A stretch of DNA of 64,000 bases from Bradyrhizobium hereditatis (GCF_020329435.1 NZ_JAGKJK010000006.1:310001-374000); one strand, 5' to 3'; shown: positions 53,810-62,941, numbered from the stretch's first letter. Notes: a model not told the origin generated them from the letters alone. A program made the numbers and translations.

Positions 53810-55575
53810 GCGACACCTCCGAGATAGGCTTCCTGGACGCGGGCATCGCTGCGGATCGCCGCAGGTTCTCCTTCACAGAGCTTAGAGCCGAAATCGAGCA
53901 CGACGATGCGGTCGACCAGCGACATCACGAACTCCATGTCGTGCTCGACGAGCAGGATGGTCAGGTGATCGGCGCGCAGCGAACGTAACAGCTCGGCAAG
54001 CTTGAGCTTCTCCTGGCGACGCAGACCGGCCGCCGGCTCGTCGAGCACAAGCAGCGTCGGATCGGCGGCGAGCGCGCGGGCGATCTCGAGCACGCGCTGA
54101 TTGCCAAGTGGCAGGTTGCCGGCAAGCTCGAACGGCTTGTCGCCGAGCCCGACGCGTTCGAGCTGCTGCAATGCCTCGTAGCGCGCGCTGGCTTCTTCCG
54201 CCTGATTGAGGCGCAGGGCGCCTGCGAACAGGCCGGTCCTGGTGCGCGAATAGGTGCCGAGCAGCACGTTGTCGAGCAGCGTCATCCTCGGCCGCAGCTT
54301 CACGTGCTGGAAAGTGCGGGAAATTCCGGAGCGGGCGATGTGGAATTGCTGGTCGCGGGTGATCGACCGTCCCGCGAACGCGATCTCGCCGCTGTTGGCG
54401 CGGAGTGCTCCCGTGAGCAGGTTGAACATCGTGGTCTTGCCCGCGCCGTTCGGTCCGATCAGCCCGAGTATTTCGCCGGACTTCACTTCGAAGCTGACAT
54501 TGTTGACGGCGATCAGGCCGCCAAACCGTCGCTGTGCCTCGCTCACTTTGAGAAGCAACGTGCCGGGCGGCGGTTGCTCGCGGCGTGGCAGTGGCGCCGC
54601 CGCTTGCGGGCGGGACAGCTTCATGCCGGGGAGGAAGCTGGAGAGGAATGGGACGATGCCCTGCCTTGCGCGTTGCAGGAACAGGATGAACAGCGCCGAG
54701 AACGCCACGATTTCGAGCTGGCCGGAGGCACCCCTGGCGATCAGCGGCAGATAGTCCTGCACGGCATTCTTCAGCAGCGTGACGATTGCAGCTCCAATCA
54801 CACCGCCCAGAATGCTGCCGGCACCACCGACCATCGCCATCATCAGATATTCGATACCCATGCCGGCCTCGAACGGTCCGGGGCTGACGAAGCGGCCGAG
54901 ATGGGCATAGAGCCATCCGGACAGCGCGCCGAAAAAAGCGGCGATGACGAAGGTCAGCAGCTTGATCTGGAACGCGCTGATCCCGAGGCTCTCGACGAGA
55001 GTGTTGCCGCCGCGGAGTGCGCGCATCGCGCGGCCGATCCGGGAGTCGAGAAGGTTGTAGCAGAGGAGCAGGATCGCCACGACGATGGTCCAGATCAGGA
55101 AGTAGATCTGCCAGCTCTCGACCAAAGCGACCCGACCGATGGAGATCGGCGGAATGCCGGAAATGCCGTTATGCTGGCCGAGGCCATCGATGTTGCCGAA
55201 CAGGAACGCGATCGCCAGTCCCCAGGCGACCGTGCTCAGCGACAGGAAGTGGCCGCCAAGGCGCAGCGTCACGAAACCCAGGATCGCCGCGACGCTGCAT
55301 GTCAGGATGACAGCCAGCACCAGTCCGAGCCAGGGCGAATAGCCGTTCAGCGCTGTGGCCCATGCGGTCGAATAAGCCGCGACGCCGACGAAAGCCGCCT
55401 GGCCGAACGACACGATGCCGCCGACTCCGGTCAGTAGCGCAAGCCCGATGGCCGCGAGCGCGTAGATGCCGATATAGTTCAGCAGGGTGATGCTGAACGG
55501 ATTGAGCACGAACGGCGCCGCCACGAGACAGGCGATCGCCGCGGCAATGATGAGGCGAATCTGAAGCAGCGTCAT
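53806..55575 (-). CDS. Fused LivM permease-LivG ATPase
   Basis: One 589-residue protein joins a LivM-type permease (about 1-320; IYALAAIGLALLTGVGGIVSFGQAAFVGVAAY; MAMVGGAGSILGGVIGA) to a LivG-type ATPase (about 345-589; GPNGAGKTTMFNLLTG, NLPLGNQRVLEIARAL, LLVLDEPAAGL, VEHDMEFVM). The signature LPLGNQRVLEI is the usual LivG variant of LSGGQ. The linker is proline-rich (PLPRREQPPPG). Both edges overlap neighbours by 4 bases. Confidence 0.88.
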   Translation of the reverse strand: MTLLQIRLIIAAAIACLVAAPFVLNPFSITLLNYIGIYALAAIGLALLTGVGGIVSFGQAAFVGVAAYSTAWATALNGYSPWLGLVLAVILTCSVAAILGFVTLRLGGHFLSLSTVAWGLAIAFLFGNIDGLGQHNGISGIPPISIGRVALVESWQIYFLIWTIVVAILLLCYNLLDSRIGRAMRALRGGNTLVESLGISAFQIKLLTFVIAAFFGALSGWLYAHLGRFVSPGPFEAGMGIEYLMMAMVGGAGSILGGVIGAAIVTLLKNAVQDYLPLIARGASGQLEIVAFSALFILFLQRARQGIVPFLSSFLPGMKLSRPQAAAPLPRREQPPPGTLLLKVSEAQRRFGGLIAVNNVSFEVKSGEILGLIGPNGAGKTTMFNLLTGALRANSGEIAFAGRSITRDQQFHIARSGISRTFQHVKLRPRMTLLDNVLLGTYSRTRTGLFAGALRLNQAEEASARYEALQQLERVGLGDKPFELAGNLPLGNQRVLEIARALAADPTLLVLDEPAAGLRRQEKLKLAELLRSLRADHLTILLVEHDMEFVMSLVDRIVVLDFGSKLCEGEPAAIRSDARVQEAYLGGVA

Positions 55576-56615
55576 TCCTCGACTTCCTCTTCGGAATGGT
55601 GCGAGGCGAGTGAGCGCCAGAGCAGGATCGGAATCAGCAGCGAGAAGACGATGACGTCCTTCAAGGTGCTGCTCTGGAACGAGGCGAAGCTTTCGAGAAT
55701 GCCGACGCCGAACGCGCCGAGCGCCGCGCCGGGATAGCTGGTCATGCCGCCCACGATGGCGCCGACGAACGCTTTCAGCCCGAGCAGGAACCCGGAATCG
55801 TAGAAGATCGTATTGACCGGGGCGATCAGGATGCCGGATACGCCCGCCATCAGCGATCCCAAGAGATAAGCGATCGTCCCGGCGCGTGCGGGCCGGATAC
55901 CCATCAGCCGGGCGCCGGTCCGGTTGAATGCGGTCGCGCGCAGCGCCTTGCCGAGCAGGGTGAAGTCGAAGAACAGAAGCAACAGACCGCTGAACACCAA
56001 TGCTGCAGTGAGTATCAGTATGGTCTGTCCGGAAACGTGCACGCCGGCGATCTCCAACGCCATCGACGTCAGCGGCTCGGTCCGCACGCCTTCAGGACCG
56101 AAAAACAACAGGCCAAGCCCGACCAGCGCGAAGTGGAGCGCGACCGAGACGGTCAGCAGCAGCAGGACCGAGGCGTCCGCGATTGGACGAAACACGATCC
56201 GGTCCAGCAGCGGCGAGATCGGCATGATCAAGAGTAGCGCCAGCACGATCCTGACGGGCATCGGCGGATTGAAGCGCATCGTCAGCCAGACGATGCCGAC
56301 GACGATCAGCGGTAACACGAGATAGCCGAGGATCGCCTTTGGCACGGCGCGAAGCTCGCCCGCGCGAGCCAGCGACACGACTTCCATCAGGCAGGCCATG
56401 CATGCCAGCACAACGACGAGCCCGACCGTTCCGGGGAGCTGTTTGGCGTCAAGCGCAGCCAGCGTCAGCGCCGTGAAGGCTGCAATGTCGCCGAACGGAA
56501 TGAAGATCACCCGCGTCACGGTGAAGATCAGCACGGTCCCGATCGCGACCAGGGCGTAGACCGCCCCGGTCGCTATTCCGTCGATCGCAAGGATCGCTGC
56601 GATATCTGCCGTCAT
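55572..56615 (-). CDS. ABC transporter permease (LivH type)
   Basis: This 347-residue LivH-type membrane subunit (IDGIATGAVYALVAIGTVLIFTVTRVIFIPFGDIAAF; AFVGAIVGGMTSYPGAALGAFGVGILE) partners the fused LivM-LivG protein. It is longer than typical LivH (about 300) because of an extra hydrophobic segment near residues 60-120. ATG 56615 follows the binding-protein stop by 38 bases. Confidence 0.87.
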   Translation of the reverse strand: MTADIAAILAIDGIATGAVYALVAIGTVLIFTVTRVIFIPFGDIAAFTALTLAALDAKQLPGTVGLVVVLACMACLMEVVSLARAGELRAVPKAILGYLVLPLIVVGIVWLTMRFNPPMPVRIVLALLLIMPISPLLDRIVFRPIADASVLLLLTVSVALHFALVGLGLLFFGPEGVRTEPLTSMALEIAGVHVSGQTILILTAALVFSGLLLLFFDFTLLGKALRATAFNRTGARLMGIRPARAGTIAYLLGSLMAGVSGILIAPVNTIFYDSGFLLGLKAFVGAIVGGMTSYPGAALGAFGVGILESFASFQSSTLKDVIVFSLLIPILLWRSLASHHSEEEVEE

Positions 56616-56653
56616 GCCGTCGGCCGTCCTTCCGTGCTGTCAGTTGGCATCAC

Positions 56654-57802
56654 TCAGGGTTGGTAAGTCCAGGCGCCGTTGACCAGGCGGACGATCACCA
56701 GCGCGCGCTCGTCCACGCCGTAATAGGCGCCCGGCTTGAAGTTGTAGACTGCGTGCACGCCCGAGAGCTCCTTGGTGTTGAGGATCTCGTCGCGCAGGGC
56801 TTTGCGGAATTCGGCGGTGCCGGGCTTGGCGGTTTTCAGCGCGCGCTCCGCGGCAGAGGTGAATATCCTCCAGCCGTCGAACGAATACGCGGAAAAGCCG
56901 TCCGTGGTCGGCAGATTGTTGGCCTTCTGGAAGGCAGCCCGAAACTCAAGCGCGAGCTTCTTGGCGAAGTGGTTGTCGGGAAGCTGCTCGGCCACGATGA
57001 CCGGGCCGGCGGAGACCTGAATTCCTTCCGCCGCCTTGCCGCCGACACGCACGAAATCAGGATTGACCAATGCTACCGTGCCGTAGGTCTTGCCCTTGAA
57101 GCCGCGTTCGCCAAGCGCAAGCAGCGGCAGCGCGCCCTGCGTGCCGGATCCGCCGATCAGCACGGCGTCGGGGCGCACAGCGAGCACTTTAAGGATCTGG
57201 CCGGTGACCGACGTATCGACCCGTGCATAGCGTTCGTTGGTCAGCACCTTGATGCCGTCTTCGGCTTCGGCTGCCTTGGCGCCGTTGTAGACGAGGTCGC
57301 CCCACGCATCTGAAAAGCCGATATAGCCGATGTTCTTCATCGCATCGCGCTTCATGCGATCGGCGACGACCTTGACCAGCAGCGAGGCGGGTTGCGGAAC
57401 GGAGATGGCCCACTGATCGGCCGGATTCGGCTGTCCGGACAGCGGGGAGACGGCGATCATCGGCACCTTCAACTCTGTCGCGACCCCCATCATCGCGATG
57501 GTCGACGGGGTAGTCGCAGTGCCGATCAGGACATCGACCTTCTCTTCCTCGATCAGCTTGCGGGCGTTACGTGTTGCGGCAGAAGGATCAGAGCCGTCGT
57601 CGAGCTGGATCAGCCGGATTTTCTCGCCATTGACCTCGCTCTTGTACTCCACCGCAGCCTGGATGCCACGGCCATACGGGATGCCGATCGAGGAGCCGGG
57701 TCCGCTGAGCGACGTCACGAAGCCGACCGTGATGTCGGCCTGTGCGGTCGAAGCCGCGATGAGGCTGCCGATGAGTGCAGTCAAACTCAACATCTTGCGC
57801 AT
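56654..57802 (-). CDS. ABC transporter substrate-binding protein (LivJ type)
   Basis: This 382-residue periplasmic protein has a Sec signal (MLSLTALIGSLIAASTAQA) and the peripla_BP_6 start DITVGFVTSLSGPGSSIGIP, then IRLIQLDDGSDPSAATRNA and IGTATTPSTIAMMGVA. ATG 57802 is chosen over a longer frame from 57895 because of the signal peptide and an AAGGGGGAA ribosome site. The partial binding protein at 63778 is closely related, so two binding proteins may share this transporter. Confidence 0.88.
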   Translation of the reverse strand: MRKMLSLTALIGSLIAASTAQADITVGFVTSLSGPGSSIGIPYGRGIQAAVEYKSEVNGEKIRLIQLDDGSDPSAATRNARKLIEEEKVDVLIGTATTPSTIAMMGVATELKVPMIAVSPLSGQPNPADQWAISVPQPASLLVKVVADRMKRDAMKNIGYIGFSDAWGDLVYNGAKAAEAEDGIKVLTNERYARVDTSVTGQILKVLAVRPDAVLIGGSGTQGALPLLALGERGFKGKTYGTVALVNPDFVRVGGKAAEGIQVSAGPVIVAEQLPDNHFAKKLALEFRAAFQKANNLPTTDGFSAYSFDGWRIFTSAAERALKTAKPGTAEFRKALRDEILNTKELSGVHAVYNFKPGAYYGVDERALVIVRLVNGAWTYQP

Positions 57803-57942
57803 TGCATTCCCCCTTGGTTGAAAACAGCCGCGACCTGAGCGAGATGTCAGCATGGATCGAGGTCGGACCAGCACGATCGATGCCGCGATTGCCACCGAAA
57901 GCCGGCGTGGGCCCGGTCCCCGCGCCCGGATGGAGTTACGAA

Positions 57943-58767
57943 ATGAGCGTCACGAGAACCGGTTCCAACGTCGAGCGTCGCTTTGTTACGACGCCTCTTG
58001 GGCGCATCCATGTCGCGACAGCGGGAACCGGCTTCCCGGTTCTGCTGCTGCATCAGACACCGCGCTCGTGGGACGAATACCGCGATGTGCTGCCGCTGCT
58101 CGGCCGCGATTTCCGCGCGATCGCAATGGACACGCTCGGCTTTGGGGATTCCGATCCGCCTGCGGGCGATCCCTCGATCGAACTGTGGGCACAAGGGGCT
58201 TTCGCGCTGCTCGATGCGCTGGAAGAACCGCGCGCCGCGATCGTTGGACACCACACCGGCGCGGTGATCGCGGTCGAAATGGCTGCTTCGGCGCCGGCGC
58301 GGGTGAGCGCGCTGGTGCTCTCGGCCTGTCCCTTTGTCGATGCGGCGCGTCGGGCCAAACATGAGGGCATGCGCGTCATTGATGATGTTGAGGCGCGCAC
58401 CGATGGCGCCCATCTCACTGAGCTGTGGGCTCGGCGGCAGCCGTTCTATCCGGCTGATGATGTTGATCTGCTGCAACGCTTCATGATCGATGCGCTGCGG
58501 GCTGGCGAGATGGCGGCGGAAGGCCATCGGGTGGTGAATCGCTATCGGATGGAGGACCGTCTGGGGCAGATCCGCTGTCCCACGCTGGTCATTGCTCCGA
58601 CGGGCGATCCGCACGTTCATCCGGTAGCCCCGAGGATCGCTGGAGCTATCGAGGGCAGTATCCTGCGTGAGCTCTCAGGAGGCATGGTGCCGCTTCCCGA
58701 TCAGATGCCCGAAGCTTTCGCCGGTCTCGTCCGCGATTTCATCGCTGCGCAGGCGGCCGGAAAATGA
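57943..58767 (+). CDS. Alpha/beta-hydrolase-fold protein with atypical nucleophile elbow
   Basis: The 274-residue protein has an alpha/beta-hydrolase core: the oxyanion-hole segment LLLHQTPRSWDEY (about 32-44), ALGFGDSD-like strand text and a late TGDPHVH with the usual His. The nucleophile elbow normally GxSxG reads GHHTG, so no serine sits at the expected position. The group may use another residue or be a non-hydrolytic lyase. ATG 57943 has GGAG at 57932-57935. It is divergent from the Liv binding protein. Confidence 0.8.
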   Translation: MSVTRTGSNVERRFVTTPLGRIHVATAGTGFPVLLLHQTPRSWDEYRDVLPLLGRDFRAIAMDTLGFGDSDPPAGDPSIELWAQGAFALLDALEEPRAAIVGHHTGAVIAVEMAASAPARVSALVLSACPFVDAARRAKHEGMRVIDDVEARTDGAHLTELWARRQPFYPADDVDLLQRFMIDALRAGEMAAEGHRVVNRYRMEDRLGQIRCPTLVIAPTGDPHVHPVAPRIAGAIEGSILRELSGGMVPLPDQMPEAFAGLVRDFIAAQAAGK

Positions 58768-59268
58768 AACAGCTGACGGAACGTCCGGTCCGATCGCGAC
58801 GAATGCGGACCGGCCGGTAGCCCGTGCTGTTCCGAGGTCGATGATCTCAGCCACGATTGATGAGCCTCTATCAACGCAACCACCAGGGCGAGATGCGCCC
58901 CGCACAAGCTCCAGTGCCTGCCAATTGTTTAAAGCCTAAAGTATTTGTCGGCGGAAGGTCAATACGCCAGTTTCGCGCTTCTCCTGAAAAAACGTAGGGC
59001 GGTGCGTGCAAGCGCGAAAGCGGAATTCGCCTGTGCAAAAGCGTGAGGCGCTGGCTGCCTGTCGTTTTGGCAAAGCGATTTCGTCTTGCACAGAAGCATC
59101 GATGCTCCGTTTAATTGACGCGAAAATTATTTTGTGGTTGAAATATTTCAGTCGATGGAATGAGCGCTCCGTTACGACGCTCACGACGATCGGCTTAGGC
59201 GTGTCGTCAGCCTCTTGCTGCGAAGGTTCGGCGATCGGCACGCGCCGCCAGTCAACGGGACATCCGCT
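58768..59268. promoter_or_regulatory. Intergenic region with operator candidates
   Basis: About 500 bases without a convincing gene. It contains the third copy of the 17-mer (58926-58942, minus strand) and a perfect 12-base palindrome TGAAATATTTCA at 59139-59150 in an AT-rich patch, 118 bases before the next start. TTGACG at 59115-59120 could be part of a promoter, but no matching -10 at standard spacing is clear. Confidence 0.5.
58926..58942 (-). promoter_or_regulatory. 17-mer operator candidate, copy 3
   Basis: On the minus strand this reads ACTTTAGGCTTTAAACA, matching the other copies at the invariant TTTAG, C, T and AAACA positions. It lies about 330 bases before the racemase-like gene. 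Confidence 0.4.
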
Positions 59269-60060
59269 GTGCGCATCTTCTGGCAGAGCTTCGTCGACCA
59301 GGCTACGAGCGCTCCCTACATGGCGCGGCTTGCAGCCTATCTGAACGAGATCGCGGCGCCCGGGACCACCGTGCACGTCGAAGGCATCACGCCCGCGGAC
59401 CGCGATTTCGGTCGTCTCAGCGAACTCCGTTGCGCAATCCAGGCGATCGACAATGGGCTCGCTACGCAGGAGAACGGCTTCGACGCCTATGTCATGGGGC
59501 ACTTCCAGGATCCCGGATTGTACGAGCTGCGTTCGGCGCTGACCATTCCGGTGATCGGGACCGGCGAAGCTACGCTGCTCGCCGCCTCGCAGCTCGGCCG
59601 CCGCCTCGGCCTGGTTACGCTCGATTCAGCCTTCGAGGTCTGGCACTACGAGCAGGCCGATCGCTACGGATTATCCGGCCGCATCGCGCATGTTACCGGC
59701 ATGGGGTGCCGTCCGGAGGACTTCAGTGCTGCGTTTGCAGGCGATGCGACGGCGAAAGCGCGCATGCTGAGCGATTTTGCGGCCTGCGCGCAGCCGCTGG
59801 TCGAGCGCGGCGCTGATGTCATCATTCCGGCCGGCGTGCTGCCTGGCTTGCTCATTGCAAGCGAGCACGGCTTCAAGGTCGGCTATGCGCCGGTGGTGAA
59901 CTGTGCCGCGGTTGCGCTGAAGAGCGCGGAGATGTGGGTGCAGTTGCAGCGCCTCAACGGCACTGGGCCGAGCCGGGGGCCGAGCTTCGCGCTGGCCAAT
60001 GACCGCGCCCGCCAGGATTTCCGCGCGGTTGTGGCGCGGGACAAACCGAAGGGTTCTTGA
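59269..60060 (+). CDS. Asp/Glu/hydantoin racemase-family protein lacking both usual cysteines
   Basis: This 263-residue protein has the family layout: VRIFWQSFVDQATSAPYMARL at the start, IPVIGTGEATLLAASQLGRRLGLVT, and VNCAAVALKSAEMW near the end. The two catalytic cysteines normally found before FDDPGL and in an IxxGC segment are replaced: GHFQDPGL and IIPAGVLPGL have none. A two-base racemase mechanism is therefore unlikely, and a lyase, isomerase or binding role is possible. The start is GTG 59269; upstream sequence does not match the family. It leads the last rightward operon. Confidence 0.8.
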   Translation: MRIFWQSFVDQATSAPYMARLAAYLNEIAAPGTTVHVEGITPADRDFGRLSELRCAIQAIDNGLATQENGFDAYVMGHFQDPGLYELRSALTIPVIGTGEATLLAASQLGRRLGLVTLDSAFEVWHYEQADRYGLSGRIAHVTGMGCRPEDFSAAFAGDATAKARMLSDFAACAQPLVERGADVIIPAGVLPGLLIASEHGFKVGYAPVVNCAAVALKSAEMWVQLQRLNGTGPSRGPSFALANDRARQDFRAVVARDKPKGS

Positions 60061-60069
60061 GGACGAAAC

Positions 60070-60498
60070 ATGCTGCAGCCAGACAAGATTCTGTATGAAG
60101 CCGAAGTCACGGCGACCGGCGGGCGCGATGGCAAGGCCGCGAGCGATGACGGGCTTTTGTCGGTGTCGCTGTCGCTGCCGAAATCCCTGGGCGGTCCGGG
60201 CGGACCGGGGACCAATCCGGAGCAGCTCTTTGCGGCCGGCTATGCGGCATGCTTTCTCGGCGCGGTGAAACTCGTCGCGCGCACGCGCAAGATCACGCCG
60301 TCGGCAGAACCGACTGTCACCGCCAGGGTCGGCATGGGACCGGTCGCGGTTGGCTACGCGCTCACCGTCGAGCTCAAGGTGCAGCTCCCCGGCGTGGAGA
60401 AAACCGTCGCCGAGGAAGTCGTCGCAGGCGCTCACGAGCGCTGCCCTTATTCCAACGCAACGCGCGGCAATATCGACATGAAACTGACCGTGCTCTAA
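60070..60498 (+). CDS. Organic hydroperoxide resistance protein (Ohr/OsmC family)
   Basis: This 142-residue thiol peroxidase reduces organic hydroperoxides. The Ohr active site is complete: the arginine-region LPKSLGGPGGPGTNPEQLFAAGYAACF with the first Cys, and the second Cys in ERCPYSNATRGN. It lies 9 bases after the racemase-like gene. Oxygenase chemistry on aromatics can create peroxides, which explains its place here. Confidence 0.9.
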   Translation: MLQPDKILYEAEVTATGGRDGKAASDDGLLSVSLSLPKSLGGPGGPGTNPEQLFAAGYAACFLGAVKLVARTRKITPSAEPTVTARVGMGPVAVGYALTVELKVQLPGVEKTVAEEVVAGAHERCPYSNATRGNIDMKLTVL

Positions 60499-60524
60499 AC
60501 GGCATACAGGAATCCGGTAGTTCG

Positions 60525-61703
60525 ATGCAGAGCTCCATCCGAACACCATATGATCGGGTCGTGATGGCGGTTCCTGTGACGATCCCCTATGTGCGCTACT
60601 CGATCGAGAGCGCGCAGTGGTGGATCGGCCGCGCGCTGAAGGCGCTGGTGGATGGCGCCGGGATCACGCCGCGCGATATCGACGGCTTCTGTGTCTCGAG
60701 TTTCACGGCGGGGCTCGACAGCGGGATCGGCCTCACCCAGCATTTCGGGCTGTGCGTACGATGGATCGACACCATTCCGCTTGGCGGGGCGAGCGCAATT
60801 GCGGCGCTCCGCCGCGCCGCGCGGGCGGTGCAGGCGGGCGATGCCCGCATGGTGGCCTGCGTCGCCGGCGACACCTACCATGTCGATTCCTTCCGCTACA
60901 CGCTCGAAAATTTCTCCCGCTTCAACCAGGACGCCGTTTATCCCTATGGCGCCGGTGGCGCCAATGCGAGCTTTGCCCTGATCGCGCGCAATTACATGCG
61001 AACCTTTGGCGCGCAGCGTGAGGATTTCGGCAAGATCGCGGTTGCCCAGCGCAGCAACGCGCTGCGCAATCCCCATGCCCTAATGAAAACGCCGCTGACG
61101 ATCGAACAGTACATGTCGGCGCGGCCGATCGCCGAGCCGCTTCATCTGTTCGACTGCGTGATGCCGTGCGCAGGCGCCGAGGCGTTCCTGGTGATGGGCG
61201 AGGATGTCGCGGCATCGCTGAATTTGCCGGCGGCCAAGATCCTTGCCACGATCGAGCGCCACAATGCGTTCGGCGACGATCCTGTTCAGGTGCGAGGCGG
61301 ATGGGCTGTTGATATCGACGAGCTCTACGCAATGGCCGGCGTGAAGCCAGATGATCTCGACGTCGTCCAGACCTATGATGATTATCCCGTCATCTCGATG
61401 ATGCAGTTCGAGGATCTTGGCTTCTGCCGGAAGGGTGAGGGGCCGGACTTCGTGCGGCAGCATGATCTGACGATCGACGGCAGCTTCCCGCACAACACTT
61501 CGGGCGGACAGCTTTCGGTCGGGCAGGCGGGCGCGGGCGGCGCCTATCTCGGGGTAGTCGAGGCGCTGCGCCAGGTGCTCAGGTTGGCTGGTCCGACGCA
61601 GGTCAAGGACGCACGGATCGGATTGGCGTCCGGTTTCGGAATGATCAATTATGATCGCGGCCTCGCCTCGGGCGCGGCGATCCTCGCGGGACCAGGCGCA
61701 TGA
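60525..61703 (+). CDS. Thiolase-like protein (lipid-transfer/aldolase group)
   Basis: This 392-residue thiolase-fold protein has DIDGFCVSSFTAG, YGAGGANASFALIARNYM, FDCVMPCAGAEAFLVM and HNTSGGQLSVGQAGAGGAYLGVVEALRQV. The segment where true thiolases have the nucleophilic Cys reads IPLGGASA, without Cys. This resembles SCP2/Ltp2-type members that work with DUF35 partners as CoA-thioester retro-aldolases. The next gene carries a DUF35 domain, supporting that pairing. ATG 60525 is chosen; the longer frame overlaps Ohr. Confidence 0.82.
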   Translation: MQSSIRTPYDRVVMAVPVTIPYVRYSIESAQWWIGRALKALVDGAGITPRDIDGFCVSSFTAGLDSGIGLTQHFGLCVRWIDTIPLGGASAIAALRRAARAVQAGDARMVACVAGDTYHVDSFRYTLENFSRFNQDAVYPYGAGGANASFALIARNYMRTFGAQREDFGKIAVAQRSNALRNPHALMKTPLTIEQYMSARPIAEPLHLFDCVMPCAGAEAFLVMGEDVAASLNLPAAKILATIERHNAFGDDPVQVRGGWAVDIDELYAMAGVKPDDLDVVQTYDDYPVISMMQFEDLGFCRKGEGPDFVRQHDLTIDGSFPHNTSGGQLSVGQAGAGGAYLGVVEALRQVLRLAGPTQVKDARIGLASGFGMINYDRGLASGAAILAGPGA

Positions 61704-62941
61704 TTGAGCCGATCGCAAAGCCGCGCCGGAAGAATCCGCTGTTGCGGACGCGGCTGCCGACCTCGCCCCCGCGGGCGCGAAGCCGCGCATCGCACGGCTT
61801 CACGCGAGCCGCCGCCGAAGGCCGCTTCATGCTGCAGCGCTGTGGCGCCTGCGCGACCTTTTGTTACCCCGCGCGCGACGCGTGCCCATCCTGTCTTTCC
61901 GCCGATCTTGTCTTCACGGACGCGCCGCGGCGCGGCACGCTTCTGTGCGGGACGATGCTGCATGTCCCGGCCGACGTGCACTTCCGCGAGCGCGCGCCAT
62001 GGCGCGTCGGCCTGGTCGCCATGGAATGTGGTCCGACAGTGGTGGCGCACCTGCATGCCGACTGCGAAGAGGGGCAGCCGGTGGTGATGTCGTTGCAACT
62101 GGACAAGAGCGGACAGGCCGTGGCCTTCGCGCATCCCGAACGGGAGACCCCCAACATGGCAGACGACAGGCAGTGGCGTGAGATGACGGCCGAGCCGAAA
62201 TTCCGGCGCGTTCTCGTAACGAACGGGCGGAGCATCGTCGGCCAGGAAACTGTGGCCGCGCTGAAGGCGGCGGGTGCGTCGATCGTGTTCGTCGGCATCG
62301 CCGAGCCCTGGAAGCCGTTTCGCGGCGAGGATGCGTTGCGCGCTCTCGAGGGCGTCGAGATCGTGCCGCTCGATATCGGCGACGAGAAGTCGGTGGCCGA
62401 TCTGGCCGCCGATATCGGTGGGAAGGTCGATATTCTCGTAAACACCACCGAACATGTCCGTGCCGGCGGGCTGCTCGATCGTCAAGGCACCAGCATCGTG
62501 CGCGACGAGATCGACCAGAGCTACCTCGGCTTCGTACATCTGGCGCAGGCGTTCGGCCCGGCGATGCGGATGCGCGGCTCCGATGGCGTCAACAGTGCCG
62601 CCGCCTGGGTTAACATCCTGTCGGTCTATGCGCTCGCGAACTGGCCAGTGTTCGGCGCGTATTCGGCGTCACAGGCCGCCTGTCTGTCATTGTCGCACTC
62701 CCTGCGCGCGGAGCTGCGGCCCGGCGGGATCAAGGTGGTGAACGTGTTCACGGGGCCGCTCGATATCGAATGGTTCCAGACGGTGCCGCCGCCGAAGGTC
62801 GCGCCTCGGGTAGTGGCGTCGTCAATCGTATCGGCACTCAAGCGCGGACTCGAAGATGTGTTCGTGGGCGACGTCGCCGAAGACATTCGCCAGCGCCTTG
62901 CGGCCAATCCCAAGGCGGTCGAGCGAGAGCTTGGGACATAG
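61700..62941 (+). CDS. DUF35 zinc-ribbon/OB domain fused to a degenerate SDR
   Basis: This 413-residue fusion has residues about 30-135 forming a DUF35 module (zinc ribbon CGACATFC...CPSC at about 48-64, then an OB fold), the usual acyl-CoA-binding partner of thiolase-like enzymes. Residues about 165-413 are an SDR-like domain. The SDR lacks normal features: the nucleotide loop is TNGRSIVGQ rather than TGxxxGIG, and the catalytic YxxxK reads YSASQ, losing the lysine. The SDR half may be structural or have altered chemistry. It overlaps the thiolase gene by 4 bases. Confidence 0.82.
   Translation: MIEPIAKPRRKNPLLRTRLPTSPPRARSRASHGFTRAAAEGRFMLQRCGACATFCYPARDACPSCLSADLVFTDAPRRGTLLCGTMLHVPADVHFRERAPWRVGLVAMECGPTVVAHLHADCEEGQPVVMSLQLDKSGQAVAFAHPERETPNMADDRQWREMTAEPKFRRVLVTNGRSIVGQETVAALKAAGASIVFVGIAEPWKPFRGEDALRALEGVEIVPLDIGDEKSVADLAADIGGKVDILVNTTEHVRAGGLLDRQGTSIVRDEIDQSYLGFVHLAQAFGPAMRMRGSDGVNSAAAWVNILSVYALANWPVFGAYSASQAACLSLSHSLRAELRPGGIKVVNVFTGPLDIEWFQTVPPPKVAPRVVASSIVSALKRGLEDVFVGDVAEDIRQRLAANPKAVERELGT

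Noticed and set aside
58936..59502. 188-codon minus-strand frame in the gap before the racemase-like gene
   Set aside because: It overlaps the well-supported racemase-like gene by over 200 bases and shows no domain. It is more likely a chance frame.
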